A stretch of 64,000 nt of DNA from Rhizobium leguminosarum. GTDB lineage: Bacteria > Pseudomonadota > Alphaproteobacteria > Rhizobiales > Rhizobiaceae. Shown in pieces: positions 17,195 to 25,098 of the stretch. The notes beneath the pieces are model-generated. The model was not told the DNA's origin. It did no database searches and saw only the letters and a list, made by a program, of their open reading frames with translations. A program made the translations under genes and the position numbers. How positions within the stretch are numbered: position 1 is the first letter of the stretch; each line of letters begins with the position of its first letter. The DNA lies in assembly GCF_004123835.1 (NCBI RefSeq), contig NZ_MZMU01000003.1, forward strand, positions 62,001-126,000. Direction: 5' to 3'.

Positions 17195-17740
17195 ATGCGT
17201 TTCATCACAGCAGCACTTCTCGCCGCGTCCGTCTTCGGCGCCACGGCCGCACAGGCCGAAATGAAGCTCACCTCGAAGGATCTGGCCGCCGGCAAGGCGA
17301 TGGCCGATGCGCAGGTCTTCAACAGCTTCGGCTGCTCGGGCAAGAACATCTCGCCGGAATTGACCTGGTCGGGTGCTCCCGAGGGAACCAAGAGCTTCGC
17401 CATCATGGCTTACGATCCGGATGCGCCGACCGGCTCGGGCTGGTGGCATTGGTCGGTGTTCAACATTCCCGCAGATACCGCGGAGATCGCCACCGGCGCC
17501 AGCGGGGACAAAAAGCTTCCCGCAGGCACTGTCGAAGGTCGCACGGACTTTGGTACATCCGGCTATGGCGGCGCATGCCCGCCGGCCGGCGATCAGCCGC
17601 ATCACTACCAGTTCACCGTTTATGCGCTCTCGGTCGACAAGCTCCCGCTTCCCGATACCGCGCCGGCCGCCATGGTCGGCTTCTATGTCAGGGCCAATAC
17701 GCTCGCCAAGGCCTCCGTCGAGGTCACTTACGGCCGCTGA
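17195..17740 (+). CDS. Secreted YbhB/YbcL-type PEBP family protein
   Basis: A 181-residue protein with a clear signal peptide (MRFITAALLAASVFGATAAQA, cleavage after AQA) and a phosphatidylethanolamine-binding-protein fold of the bacterial YbhB/YbcL kind. Landmarks are KNISPELTWSGAPEGTKSFA, YDPDAPTGSGWWHWSVFNIP (the D-P-D-A-P ligand pocket) and GYGGACPPAGDQPHHYQFTVYAL. It is expected in the periplasm. The role of bacterial PEBPs is poorly known; kinase inhibition is established only for relatives in animals. A strong terminator follows at 17771. Confidence 0.92.
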   Translation: MRFITAALLAASVFGATAAQAEMKLTSKDLAAGKAMADAQVFNSFGCSGKNISPELTWSGAPEGTKSFAIMAYDPDAPTGSGWWHWSVFNIPADTAEIATGASGDKKLPAGTVEGRTDFGTSGYGGACPPAGDQPHHYQFTVYALSVDKLPLPDTAPAAMVGFYVRANTLAKASVEVTYGR

Positions 17741-17770
17741 AGCCGGAACGGAGTCGTCTCTTTCATGATA

Positions 17771-17808
17771 ACGGCCGGCCAAGGTGACTGAACCTCGGCC
17801 GGCCGTTT
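17771..17808 (+). terminator. Rho-independent terminator after PEBP gene
   Basis: ACGGCCGGCCAAGG pairs with CCTCGGCCGGCCGT (one bulged base) around an 8-nt loop and is followed by TTT. It lies 30 bases after the stop codon of the PEBP gene. The symmetric stem could also serve the opposite strand. Confidence 0.75.
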
Positions 17809-17826
17809 CCTGTGCGGGCTTCCAGC

Positions 17827-18099
17827 CTACACGGTCACTGCTTCCCAGCAAATCAACGGACCGTCTTCGGCGTCGATACGCTCGCCGGCGCGGGTGAAGC
17901 CATTGCGTTCAAGGACACGCTGAGGCGATATTCGCCGCCCCGGTTTCTGCGGAGATCAGCGCCACGCGAGGATCGTTTCGCGCCCACTCCAGCAGCTGCC
18001 CTATGGCCCGTGTGGTGCATCCGCGACCCCGGGCGCGATGCCCTTCAGCAGCGCTTCGAAGTCACGAGTGGTTAGTTCCGATGGGGGGGCCGGGAGCAT
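17827..18099 (-). pseudogene. GNAT acetyltransferase remnant
   Basis: Pieces of one acetyltransferase appear in successive frames on the minus strand. From the ATG at 18099 comes MLPAPPSELTTRDFEALLKG and then a stop at 18001; a second frame gives QLLEWARNDPRVALISAETG and NIAS; a third gives QRVLERNGFTRAGERID and ends at 17827. The last two are the acetyl-CoA-binding and C-terminal parts of a RimJ/L-like GNAT protein. Between NIAS and QRVLERNGF two bases seem to be missing, and at about 273 bp the whole is far shorter than the usual 160-170 codons, so an internal deletion is also likely. Confidence 0.65.
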
Positions 18100-18223
18100 C
18101 GCTGTTCCGTCGGTCTTCACAATGGATCGGTGGCGCCGTATTTTTGCCGGCCAGGCAAGTCGCAGCCAAATACACTCCCTTCTGCCGTGCCGATGCATAA
18201 CCATCATCCAGGAGGCTACCAAC

Positions 18224-19066
18224 ATGAAAGACGTCGTCGCTTTGGTAACCGGCGGAAGCCGCGGTGTCGGCCGCGGGATTGCGCTTGCTCTGCTTGCTGA
18301 AGGAGCCACAGTACATGTTACGGGCAGAACGCGTTCCGAGGCAGAGGCAAACCTAGGAGGTAAGCGCGTGGGCTCGCTGGAGGGGCTTGAGCTTGAAGCT
18401 GCGAAATTGCCTGGACGAGTGGTCATTCATCATTGTGACCACAGCAACGACACTGAGACCGAGCGGGTGGCCGAAGAGATTCGAGCCGGCAACAGGCTGG
18501 ACATTCTGGTGAACAATGCATGGCCCGGCTATGAAAACATGGTAGAGGATGGCGAATTTACCTGGCCTCGAGCTTTCTGGGATCAGCCTGCGTGGCGATG
18601 GGATGCAATGATCGGCACGGCGCTGAGGGCGGCTTTCATGATGTCGCGCGCAGTAGCGCCAATGATGATCTCGACGCAGCGCGGTCTCATCGTCAACATT
18701 TCGTTCTGGGCGGCTCAACTCTACGAGGGGAACGCGATCTATGGTGTCGCCAAAGCTGCAGCCAATAAGATGGCTGCAGACTTCGCACATGATCTGCGTC
18801 CACATAATGTTGCGGCCGTCTCACTCTATCCGGGTCTCGTCCGCACCGAAGCCGTCTTGCAGAACGCTGAATATTTCGACTTGTCCAATTCCGAATCCCC
18901 CGAATTCATCGGCCACGTCATCGCCGGACTTTGGCGAGACCCTGCACTGATGTCAAAATCCGGGCACGTCTTGGTCGCGGCAGAGCTGGCTGCGGAATAC
19001 GACATTGCTGACGTCGACGGATACAGGCCTGTTCCCCTCACAGCCGCGAACTTTGCGAGCGGTTGA
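18224..19066 (+). CDS. Short-chain dehydrogenase, DHRS1-like
   Basis: A 280-residue SDR with TGGSRGVGRGIALALL (residues 9-24), VTGRTRSEAEANLGG, LDILVNNAWPGYENMVEDG, the Ser in VNISFWAAQLYEGNAIY and YGVAKAAANKMAADFAH. NNAW in place of NNAG, together with the longer middle region FWDQPAWRWDAMIGTALRAAF, is characteristic of the DHRS1-like group. The start at 18224 follows AGGAGG at ideal spacing. It is divergent from the broken acetyltransferase. Substrate unknown; lone gene upstream of an AraC regulator. Confidence 0.9.
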   Translation: MKDVVALVTGGSRGVGRGIALALLAEGATVHVTGRTRSEAEANLGGKRVGSLEGLELEAAKLPGRVVIHHCDHSNDTETERVAEEIRAGNRLDILVNNAWPGYENMVEDGEFTWPRAFWDQPAWRWDAMIGTALRAAFMMSRAVAPMMISTQRGLIVNISFWAAQLYEGNAIYGVAKAAANKMAADFAHDLRPHNVAAVSLYPGLVRTEAVLQNAEYFDLSNSESPEFIGHVIAGLWRDPALMSKSGHVLVAAELAAEYDIADVDGYRPVPLTAANFASG

Positions 19067-19288
19067 ATACTCCCCCTGTTGGCGCGTGTGAGATCAGGGG
19101 GGCGCCCCTCCCGCGTACGGGGCCGCGTGGCACTTCGATTACCGGGCAGGAGGCCGTCTATCAATGCACTCGGCGAGTATCTGCGCGGATGCGGTTTTCG
19201 TGTCCGGCTGATCCATGCCAAACCGCAAGATCGGTCGAGCAGGTTATGGCCGTCAGCGACTAGATGGAGCCGCCACGGAGGAGGGACG

Positions 19289-20170
19289 ATGAAGGCGGCG
19301 GTTCAAAACTATCAGGCCCGGATGCGGCGGGTGCTGAACTATATCGACCGGCATCTTGATAGTGACCTGGACTTGGGAACGGTGAGCCGTGTTGCGGCCT
19401 TTTCGAAATTTCATTTCCACCGGCAGTTTACGGCGACCTTCGGATTGTCCGTGCATCGCTATGTCCAGCTTGCCCGTCTGAAGCGTGCTTCGCACCGGCT
19501 GGCCTACAGGGACGCCCAAAGCGTCACTGATATAGCGATGGATGCCGGTTACGATGCACCGGATGCCTTCGCCCGCGCCTTTCGGCAACGGTTCGGGCAA
19601 TCGCCTTCGTCGTTCCGGAAGTCTCCCGACTGGGAGCCGTGGCTTGCCGCCTTCGGGCCTCTCGACAATGCAAGGAGCAAGCTCATGCAGAAGACTTTTA
19701 CCACTGACGACGTGATAATTCGCAATGTGCCCACCACGCCGGTGGCGATTATGGAGCATCGGGGCGACCCGGCGACGCTCGGCGCCACCATCCAGCGGTT
19801 CATCGCCTGGCGCAAGGCCGCTGGCCTGCACCCCAAGACAAGTCCGACCTTCAATGTCTGGCGTTCAGAGAGGCGTCCTCAGTCGCCTGCCGATTATAGC
19901 GTGGACCTTTGTGTCGGGACCGACCAACCGATCGAGGCGAACGGCGGGGAGATCAAAGCCGGCGAGATCCCTGGCGGACGCTGTGCGGTGCTGCGTGTGG
20001 TCGGCAACACCGACAATCTGGAGCCTGCCGCGCTCTACCTTTATCGCGACTGGCTTCCGGCCAGCGGCGAGGAAGCACGCGACTTCCCGATCTATTGCCA
20101 GCGGCTGAGCTTCTTCCCGGAGGTGGTGGAGCATGAGGCGGTGGCGGAGCTGTTTTTGCCGGTGAAATAG
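19289..20170 (+). CDS. AraC family regulator with GyrI-like sensor domain
   Basis: A 293-residue protein with the AraC DNA-binding domain at the N-terminus (RVLNYIDRHLDSDLDLGTVSR, KFHFHRQFTATFGLSVHRYV, then VTDIAMDAGYDAPDAFARAF and FRQRFGQSPSSFRKSP; about residues 12-115) and a C-terminal GyrI/SbmC-like ligand-binding domain (VIIRNVPTTPVAIMEHRGDP through to EVVEHEAVAELFLPVK). This is the Rob/SoxS-with-GyrI layout of multidrug-responsive regulators. GGAGGAGGG precedes the ATG at 19289. Possible targets nearby are the flanking SDR and the DHFR-like gene. Confidence 0.92.
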   Translation: MKAAVQNYQARMRRVLNYIDRHLDSDLDLGTVSRVAAFSKFHFHRQFTATFGLSVHRYVQLARLKRASHRLAYRDAQSVTDIAMDAGYDAPDAFARAFRQRFGQSPSSFRKSPDWEPWLAAFGPLDNARSKLMQKTFTTDDVIIRNVPTTPVAIMEHRGDPATLGATIQRFIAWRKAAGLHPKTSPTFNVWRSERRPQSPADYSVDLCVGTDQPIEANGGEIKAGEIPGGRCAVLRVVGNTDNLEPAALYLYRDWLPASGEEARDFPIYCQRLSFFPEVVEHEAVAELFLPVK

Positions 20171-20347
20171 CGCCCTCTGACGGCGGCCTATCCATTCTGA
20201 TCGCCGGAAGCTGACAGGCCGTTGTCCACCCCAGGCCGGTTGGCCAGCATGTTCGAGGCTGACCGGTCAGCAACTCGCATGGCGGTTGGCGACCATCAGG
20301 TCGGGGATGTATGCACACTTCAAAAACCAATTGCGAAATAAAACCAG

Positions 20348-20382
20348 TTGAACTAACTTGCAACCGATTGCATAATGCAATC
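20348..20382 (+). promoter_or_regulatory. Promoter with operator palindrome
   Basis: TTGAAC (20348-20353) and CATAAT (20371-20376) are spaced by exactly 17 bases, a good sigma-70-type promoter. The -10 lies within a perfect palindrome GATTGCAT-A-ATGCAATC (20366-20382). The arrangement suggests a repressor that blocks RNA polymerase at the DHFR-like gene's promoter. The binding protein is unknown. Confidence 0.55.
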
Positions 20383-20424
20383 AGGCCTGCGCGCGGATAT
20401 GCCGTTTAAGGAAAGGAAGTGAGC

Positions 20425-20955
<531 letters not shown>

Positions 20956-21034
20956 TCTCGCGACTCGCCAGATGAAAATCGCAGCGCGGCTTCCGACCGG
21001 ATGACGGCAGGCGTCGCCGGCGACCTGCCGGGCG

Positions 21035-21931
21035 TCAGTCGCGCGATATGGACAGCCCGGCGAGAAGCGGAGCGTATGCGGCGAGCCTGCGGGATACGAA
21101 CTCCGTGAAGAGCCGCACGCGCTTCGTTTTGCGTGTCTCCCCCTGCGTGAGAAGCCAGAGCGTTCCATGCATGTGCAGATCGGTGCCCGGCACCCTCACC
21201 AATAGGGGGTCGGCATCTCCGACGAAGCACGGCAGTGTCGTCATCCCGAGCCCTTGCCGTACTGCAACGATCTGCGCCTCGCCGTCCGTGGTCCTGAATG
21301 GAACCCCCGTGGTGCGAACCTCACCCTCGCTGGCCCAATCCGGAATTCCATGAATGCTTATGACGATCCACCGGATGGGATCCGGCGCGCCCGCATGCCA
21401 CGCGGCCAGTCGATCGCGAGACATGTAGACGCCGCTGAACAGCTCCGGTCCCTTCAGGCCGTGAAGATTGAGCGGCAGGGTTTTGCGGTCGTAAACGACG
21501 CGGATCGCAACATCGGCCTCTCGGTTGGTCAGATTTGCCAGCTCGCCGGACGACACGATTTCCATCTCGATATCCGGATGCAGAAGCGCGAAATCGGCGA
21601 GGTCCGGCATGAGCAGGTGTGTCGCAAGGGTCGGTGCCAACGTCACCCGCAGAAGCCCGCGCACGCTCTGGTCGCGCCCGAAGACGCGCGTCTCCAGCTG
21701 GTGCGACGACGCTTCCATCTGGTTCGCGAGCTCGAGGACCTCGTCGCCCACAGCCGTGAGGCGGTAGCCCGAAGGCAGCTTTTCGAACATCTGCGCCCCG
21801 AGGCGTTCCTCGAGCTGTGCGATGCGTCGCAGCACGGTCGAGTGATACACGCCGAGGCCCTCGGCGGCAGCCCGCACTGAGCCTCCGCGCGCCACGGCAA
21901 GAAAGTAGCGAATGTCATCCCAGTCGATCAT
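21035..21931 (-). CDS. LysR family transcriptional regulator
   Basis: A 298-residue LysR-type regulator beginning MIDWDDIRYFLAVARGGSVR, with the helix-turn-helix RAAAEGLGVYHSTVLRRIAQLEERLG (about residues 20-45). The effector domain ends in TLWLLTQGETRKTKRVRLFTEFVS, as in the branch that controls divergent oxidoreductases. The SDR at 22224 is divergent and is the likely target. A 16-bp tandem duplication covers the start codon and creates a second, out-of-frame ATG at 21947. Confidence 0.92.
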   Translation of the reverse strand: MIDWDDIRYFLAVARGGSVRAAAEGLGVYHSTVLRRIAQLEERLGAQMFEKLPSGYRLTAVGDEVLELANQMEASSHQLETRVFGRDQSVRGLLRVTLAPTLATHLLMPDLADFALLHPDIEMEIVSSGELANLTNREADVAIRVVYDRKTLPLNLHGLKGPELFSGVYMSRDRLAAWHAGAPDPIRWIVISIHGIPDWASEGEVRTTGVPFRTTDGEAQIVAVRQGLGMTTLPCFVGDADPLLVRVPGTDLHMHGTLWLLTQGETRKTKRVRLFTEFVSRRLAAYAPLLAGLSISRD

Positions 21932-21947
21932 GGTGCCAGTCGATCAT
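21915..21947 (-). other. Short upstream frame made by start-codon duplication
   Basis: The 16-bp unit CAGTCGATCATGGTGC occurs twice in tandem (21921-21936 and 21937-21952). Because 16 is not a multiple of three, the upstream ATG at 21947 is out of frame with the LysR gene and encodes only MIDWHHDRLG before a TGA, overlapping the true start at 21931. It could lower or couple translation of the regulator. Confidence 0.5.
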
Positions 21948-22223
21948 GGTGCAATCCGGCACCGCGCGGTGCGCCTTCCAAAGCCCGTATCGAACGCATT
22001 CGTATAGCAGAACGGGCGGTCATCATAGCTTATGTCGCCGAGCGCGGCCCAATTCCGAACGGCGGACACCGATCGTCGCGGCTGGCGTCAGTCATCCAGC
22101 CGGATCGATTTTGCACCACCGATATGCGCGCTTCCGCACTCAACGCCTGAGTCCGGCGGACCTATTTTGAGGGTCTCGGGGGCGTCCCCGAACGATCAAA
22201 GGCGGAGCCTGGAAGGAGAAGTC

Positions 22224-22958
22224 ATGGGAAAGCTTGAGGGTAAGGTTGCAGTCATCACGGGTGGATCGAGCGGCATGGCGCTGGCGAGCGCCAAGCGGTT
22301 CGTTGAAGAAGGCGCCTATGTTTTCATCACGGGCCGGAGACAGGAGGCGCTCGACGAGGCCGTCAAGCTGATTGGCCGGAACGTGACCGGCGTGCGCGGC
22401 GACGCGGCCAATCTCGACGACATCGACCGTCTGTTCGACACGGTCAAGCGGGAAAAGGGCAGGATCGACGTCCTGTACGCGAGCGCCGGCATGGGCGAAA
22501 CCGTCCCACTGGGCGAGATTACCGAGCAGCATTTCGATGCGGCCTTCAACCTAAATACACGCGGCACGCTGTTTACGGTTCAAAAGGCGCTGCCGCTGTT
22601 CAACGATGGCGGATCGATCTTCATGACCGGGTCAGTTGCTTCGGTGAAAGGTTTTCCTGGTTACGGCGTGTATGCGGCGAGCAAGGCGGCGTTGCGCTCA
22701 TTCGCACGCACTTGGCTCAACGAGCTGAAGGGCAGGAATATCCGGGTGAACGTGCTGAGCCCGGGGCCGATCGCCACACCGATGCAGGACCAAGTTCTCA
22801 CAGAGGAGGCGAAGCGGATGTTCGAATCCCTGATCCCGCGGGGAAAGATGGGCCGTCCTGAGGAAATTGCGGCGGTCGCGCTGTTTCTTGCTTCAGACGA
22901 TTCGAGCTTCGTGAATGGGGTGGAATTGTCTGTCGACGGCGGCTTCTCGGCCATCTGA
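22224..22958 (+). CDS. Short-chain dehydrogenase/reductase
   Basis: A 244-residue classical SDR: TGGSSGMALASAKRFVEEGA (residues 12-31), FITGRRQEALDEAV, VLYASAGMGETVPL (a variant of NNAG), the Ser in FMTGSVASVKGFPGYGVY and YAASKAALRSFARTW, then LSPGPIATPM and the C-terminal SSFVNGVELSVDGGFSAI. The nucleotide motif TGxxSGMA replaces the usual TGxxxGIG. GGAAGGAG precedes the ATG at 22224. It is divergent from the LysR regulator and followed 215 bases later by an F420-reductase-like gene. Confidence 0.92.
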   Translation: MGKLEGKVAVITGGSSGMALASAKRFVEEGAYVFITGRRQEALDEAVKLIGRNVTGVRGDAANLDDIDRLFDTVKREKGRIDVLYASAGMGETVPLGEITEQHFDAAFNLNTRGTLFTVQKALPLFNDGGSIFMTGSVASVKGFPGYGVYAASKAALRSFARTWLNELKGRNIRVNVLSPGPIATPMQDQVLTEEAKRMFESLIPRGKMGRPEEIAAVALFLASDDSSFVNGVELSVDGGFSAI

Positions 22959-23173
22959 AATCGCGCCGGATCGCCGGACGTGGCTGACCGTCCGGCCGCG
23001 CGGAAGTCGTTCACGGCAGGAGGTCTACGAGTCAATTCAAGAATTCGAACCGCTGACGCGCATCGCTTGCGGTGGCGGTCCGAAGATCTCGCGAAGTCGC
23101 CATGCAGCGAAACGGATAACCCAGCGCCGTTGAAGGCCGGGGAATGAATATCAATACAAATCGGAGAAGTATT

Positions 23174-23773
23174 ATGAGCTATGCAATTGTAGGATTCGGC
23201 AAGATAGGTCAGGCCCTCGCCCACGCCTTCGCCCGTAAAAACATCGAGGTGGCCGTCGCGAGCCGCCGGCCGCCCGAGGCGTTGGCGCCGCAGGCTCGGG
23301 CGATTGGACCCACGGTCGTCGCCAGGTCGCTGCGGGATGCGCTCGAGGCCGACACGATCATCTTGGCAGTCCCGTTCGGGGAACACCGCGAGGTTGCAAA
23401 GGCCCTGCCGAGCTGGGAAGGCAAGACAGTCATCGACGCGACGAACGCGTTTCCAGTGCCTGAGGAGCTGGACGGCCTCACGTCCTCCGCCTTCGTCGCC
23501 AAGGCGTTCACCGGCGCCAAGCTCGTTAAAGGGTTCAATCACCTGATTGCGGCCACCCTGGCCGCCGATCCGATCGTCGAGGGCGGCCACCGGGTGGTCT
23601 TTCTGTCGAGCGACGACGAGGACGCGACCGCTCCCGTGGCGGATTTGGCCAAACAACTCGGGTTCGCACCCGTCAACCTGGGAAAGCTCAACGAGGGTGG
23701 CGCGCTGGTGCACGCACGCGGCCGCACTTGGGGCCAGCTCATCTTCCAGGATTTGTTCAAGAAGGAGCAGTAA
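23174..23773 (+). CDS. NADPH-dependent F420 reductase-like protein
   Basis: A 199-residue Rossmann protein of the NADPH:F420 oxidoreductase/NAD(P)-binding family. SYAIVGFGKIGQALAHAFARK is the dinucleotide fold (GxGxxG, residues 7-12), VAVASRRPPEAL holds the 2'-phosphate-binding Arg pair, VIDATNAFP and VKGFNHLIAATLAADP are the conserved downstream motifs. The ATG at 23174 follows GGAG; the frame opens ten codons earlier. Rhizobia are not known for F420, so the true substrate is probably another small molecule. It is the last gene before the guaA-associated element. Confidence 0.85.
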   Translation: MSYAIVGFGKIGQALAHAFARKNIEVAVASRRPPEALAPQARAIGPTVVARSLRDALEADTIILAVPFGEHREVAKALPSWEGKTVIDATNAFPVPEELDGLTSSAFVAKAFTGAKLVKGFNHLIAATLAADPIVEGGHRVVFLSSDDEDATAPVADLAKQLGFAPVNLGKLNEGGALVHARGRTWGQLIFQDLFKKEQ

Positions 23774-24016
23774 TCGATCGACGACCGTGTGATCGACGCC
23801 GAGAACTGGTCGCGCGCGCTAACGTCTTCGAGCAGCGCGCGACCGAATATTTGAAGGCCACAAAGTCGCGAAGGTTGGGGTGGCCTGACGGCGTATGGGC
23901 GCCGTTCGAAGAGCGAGGAGACGCCCGACAGAGCGGCGGATCTGCGGGTCGCCCAGAATCTATCGACTGCTATCGATAGCCTAGGATTCGCTCGATACTA
24001 CTCCACGGTACTCCCT
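23774..24016. other. Intergenic stretch left of the island
   Basis: This stretch ends at the left attachment repeat. It contains the inverted repeat CTATCGA-N4... near ATCGACTGCTATCGATAG (about 23956-23977) but no convincing gene. It is the DNA that would have followed guaA before the element inserted. Confidence 0.3.
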
Positions 24017-24031
24017 TCACTCCCACTCGAT
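24017..24031. repeat. Left attachment-site repeat
   Basis: TCACTCCCACTCGAT is identical to the end of guaA at 32103-32117. Beyond it the sequence (TGTTTAATC) departs from guaA, as expected for the duplicated core left by site-specific integration. Confidence 0.75.
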
Positions 24032-24546
24032 TGTTTAATCATCTCATAACCAATTGAAATCACTGCAAATTTTTTCGTGCAGATCCGAGAATTCCGACAC
24101 TCGGGCCGTCAAAAGTTACGCTTTTGATTTTGCAGGAAAATTTGGTCGGAATTTTTTCGTGGTTTCGCCAACTATCGGTGTCAGTCGACGATCTTCTTGC
24201 ATCGAGCCGGCGCGTTGAACAATGCCCGGCCTGTAGAAAAGTACCGTCAAGCCTTATCGGATTTCTCATTCAGGCACCACCCGCGACGAGTCCTTGCCAG
24301 CCATTTCAGTATAACATATCGCAGATGCAGACGTGTGAGTCGCAATCGCCTTTTATTCTGCTGCTGGCGCGATCGGACCTCCGATTTCCCACTGCCGCTC
24401 ACTGATAGTCGTCGTTAAGGTGGCGTTGCGCCTTTGAACCACTTGGGGCCTCCGGATCAGTAGTTTCTGAATTTTTTTCTGACCTGCTTTCCCAATCTCC
24501 CCGCCAGCGGCGCAAGACTCTTCAGTGAGGGCTTGGTCGGCGACTA
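24032..24546. other. Leader region of the island operon
   Basis: These 515 bases are distinctly richer in A and T than the flanking chromosome, with runs such as AATTTTTTCG at about 24066 and 24151. I see no gene. AAAAGTACCGTCAAG at 24237-24251 recurs at 31920-31934 near the other end of the element. It most likely holds the promoter for the three-gene cargo; no clear -35/-10 pair was picked out. Confidence 0.4.
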
Positions 24547-25098
24547 ATGGACGATGAGGCGACGCATCTTACCCCCGGCGAGGTTCGCCGCACCATAGGC
24601 CGGTTGCGCAGGCCGGATCTCCTGCGTCTTGCTGCGCTCGCTCGCGTCTGGGCGACTGGGCTGCGCCAGCACGGTGCGGACGATCTGCTCAACGAGGCAC
24701 TCGACCGCGTGCTGTCCGGTCGCCGGCCATGGCCAAGTGACGTGCCATTGCCTGCCTTCCTTTCGCAGGTGATGCGGAGCATCGCCAGCCAGTGGAGGCA
24801 GGAAGACCGCCGCGAACCGCTCAAGGAAGATGAGGATAAAATATTCGAGGAGGAGAGCCACAACCCAGCGGCTTGTTACGAGATGGCAGACCTAGTCTCT
24901 CGAATGCAGCGCGCGCTCGGCGCAGATCCGCCGGCACTGGGTGTATTCCAGCACATCCTTGCAGACAGCGACCGCGAGGATGCTCAGGCCGCTCTCCGCA
25001 TGAACACAACCCAATATGACACGGCGCGTCGACGAATGATGCGCCAACTGTTCGAGGCCTTTCATTCAGGATGGAATCATGAGTCCCCGCGTCACTGA
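24547..25098 (+). CDS. Sigma-70/ECF-like protein of island module
   Basis: A 183-residue acidic protein that resembles a small sigma factor. Residues 44-86 (ADDLLNEALDRVLSGRRPW, then LPAFLSQVMRSIASQWRQE) follow the pattern of sigma region 2, and residues 140-172 (SDREDAQAALRMNTTQYDTA, RRRMMRQLFEAF) that of the region 4 helix-turn-helix. The match is to the shape of the motifs, not a strong family hit. Its end overlaps the helicase gene by 20 nt, so the two are translationally linked. It may regulate the module or be a structural partner. Some defence loci carry sigma-like proteins, but the function here is unknown. Confidence 0.65.
   Translation: MDDEATHLTPGEVRRTIGRLRRPDLLRLAALARVWATGLRQHGADDLLNEALDRVLSGRRPWPSDVPLPAFLSQVMRSIASQWRQEDRREPLKEDEDKIFEEESHNPAACYEMADLVSRMQRALGADPPALGVFQHILADSDREDAQAALRMNTTQYDTARRRMMRQLFEAFHSGWNHESPRH

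Noticed and set aside
19063..19288. Frame extending the AraC-GyrI regulator upstream to 19079
   Set aside because: The extra 70 residues are Arg-rich and lack domain similarity; the ATG at 19289 has a strong GGAGGAGGG.
24197..24418. Short frames in the island leader
   Set aside because: Several overlapping frames of 70-90 codons in both directions, none with conserved sequence or a ribosome-binding site.
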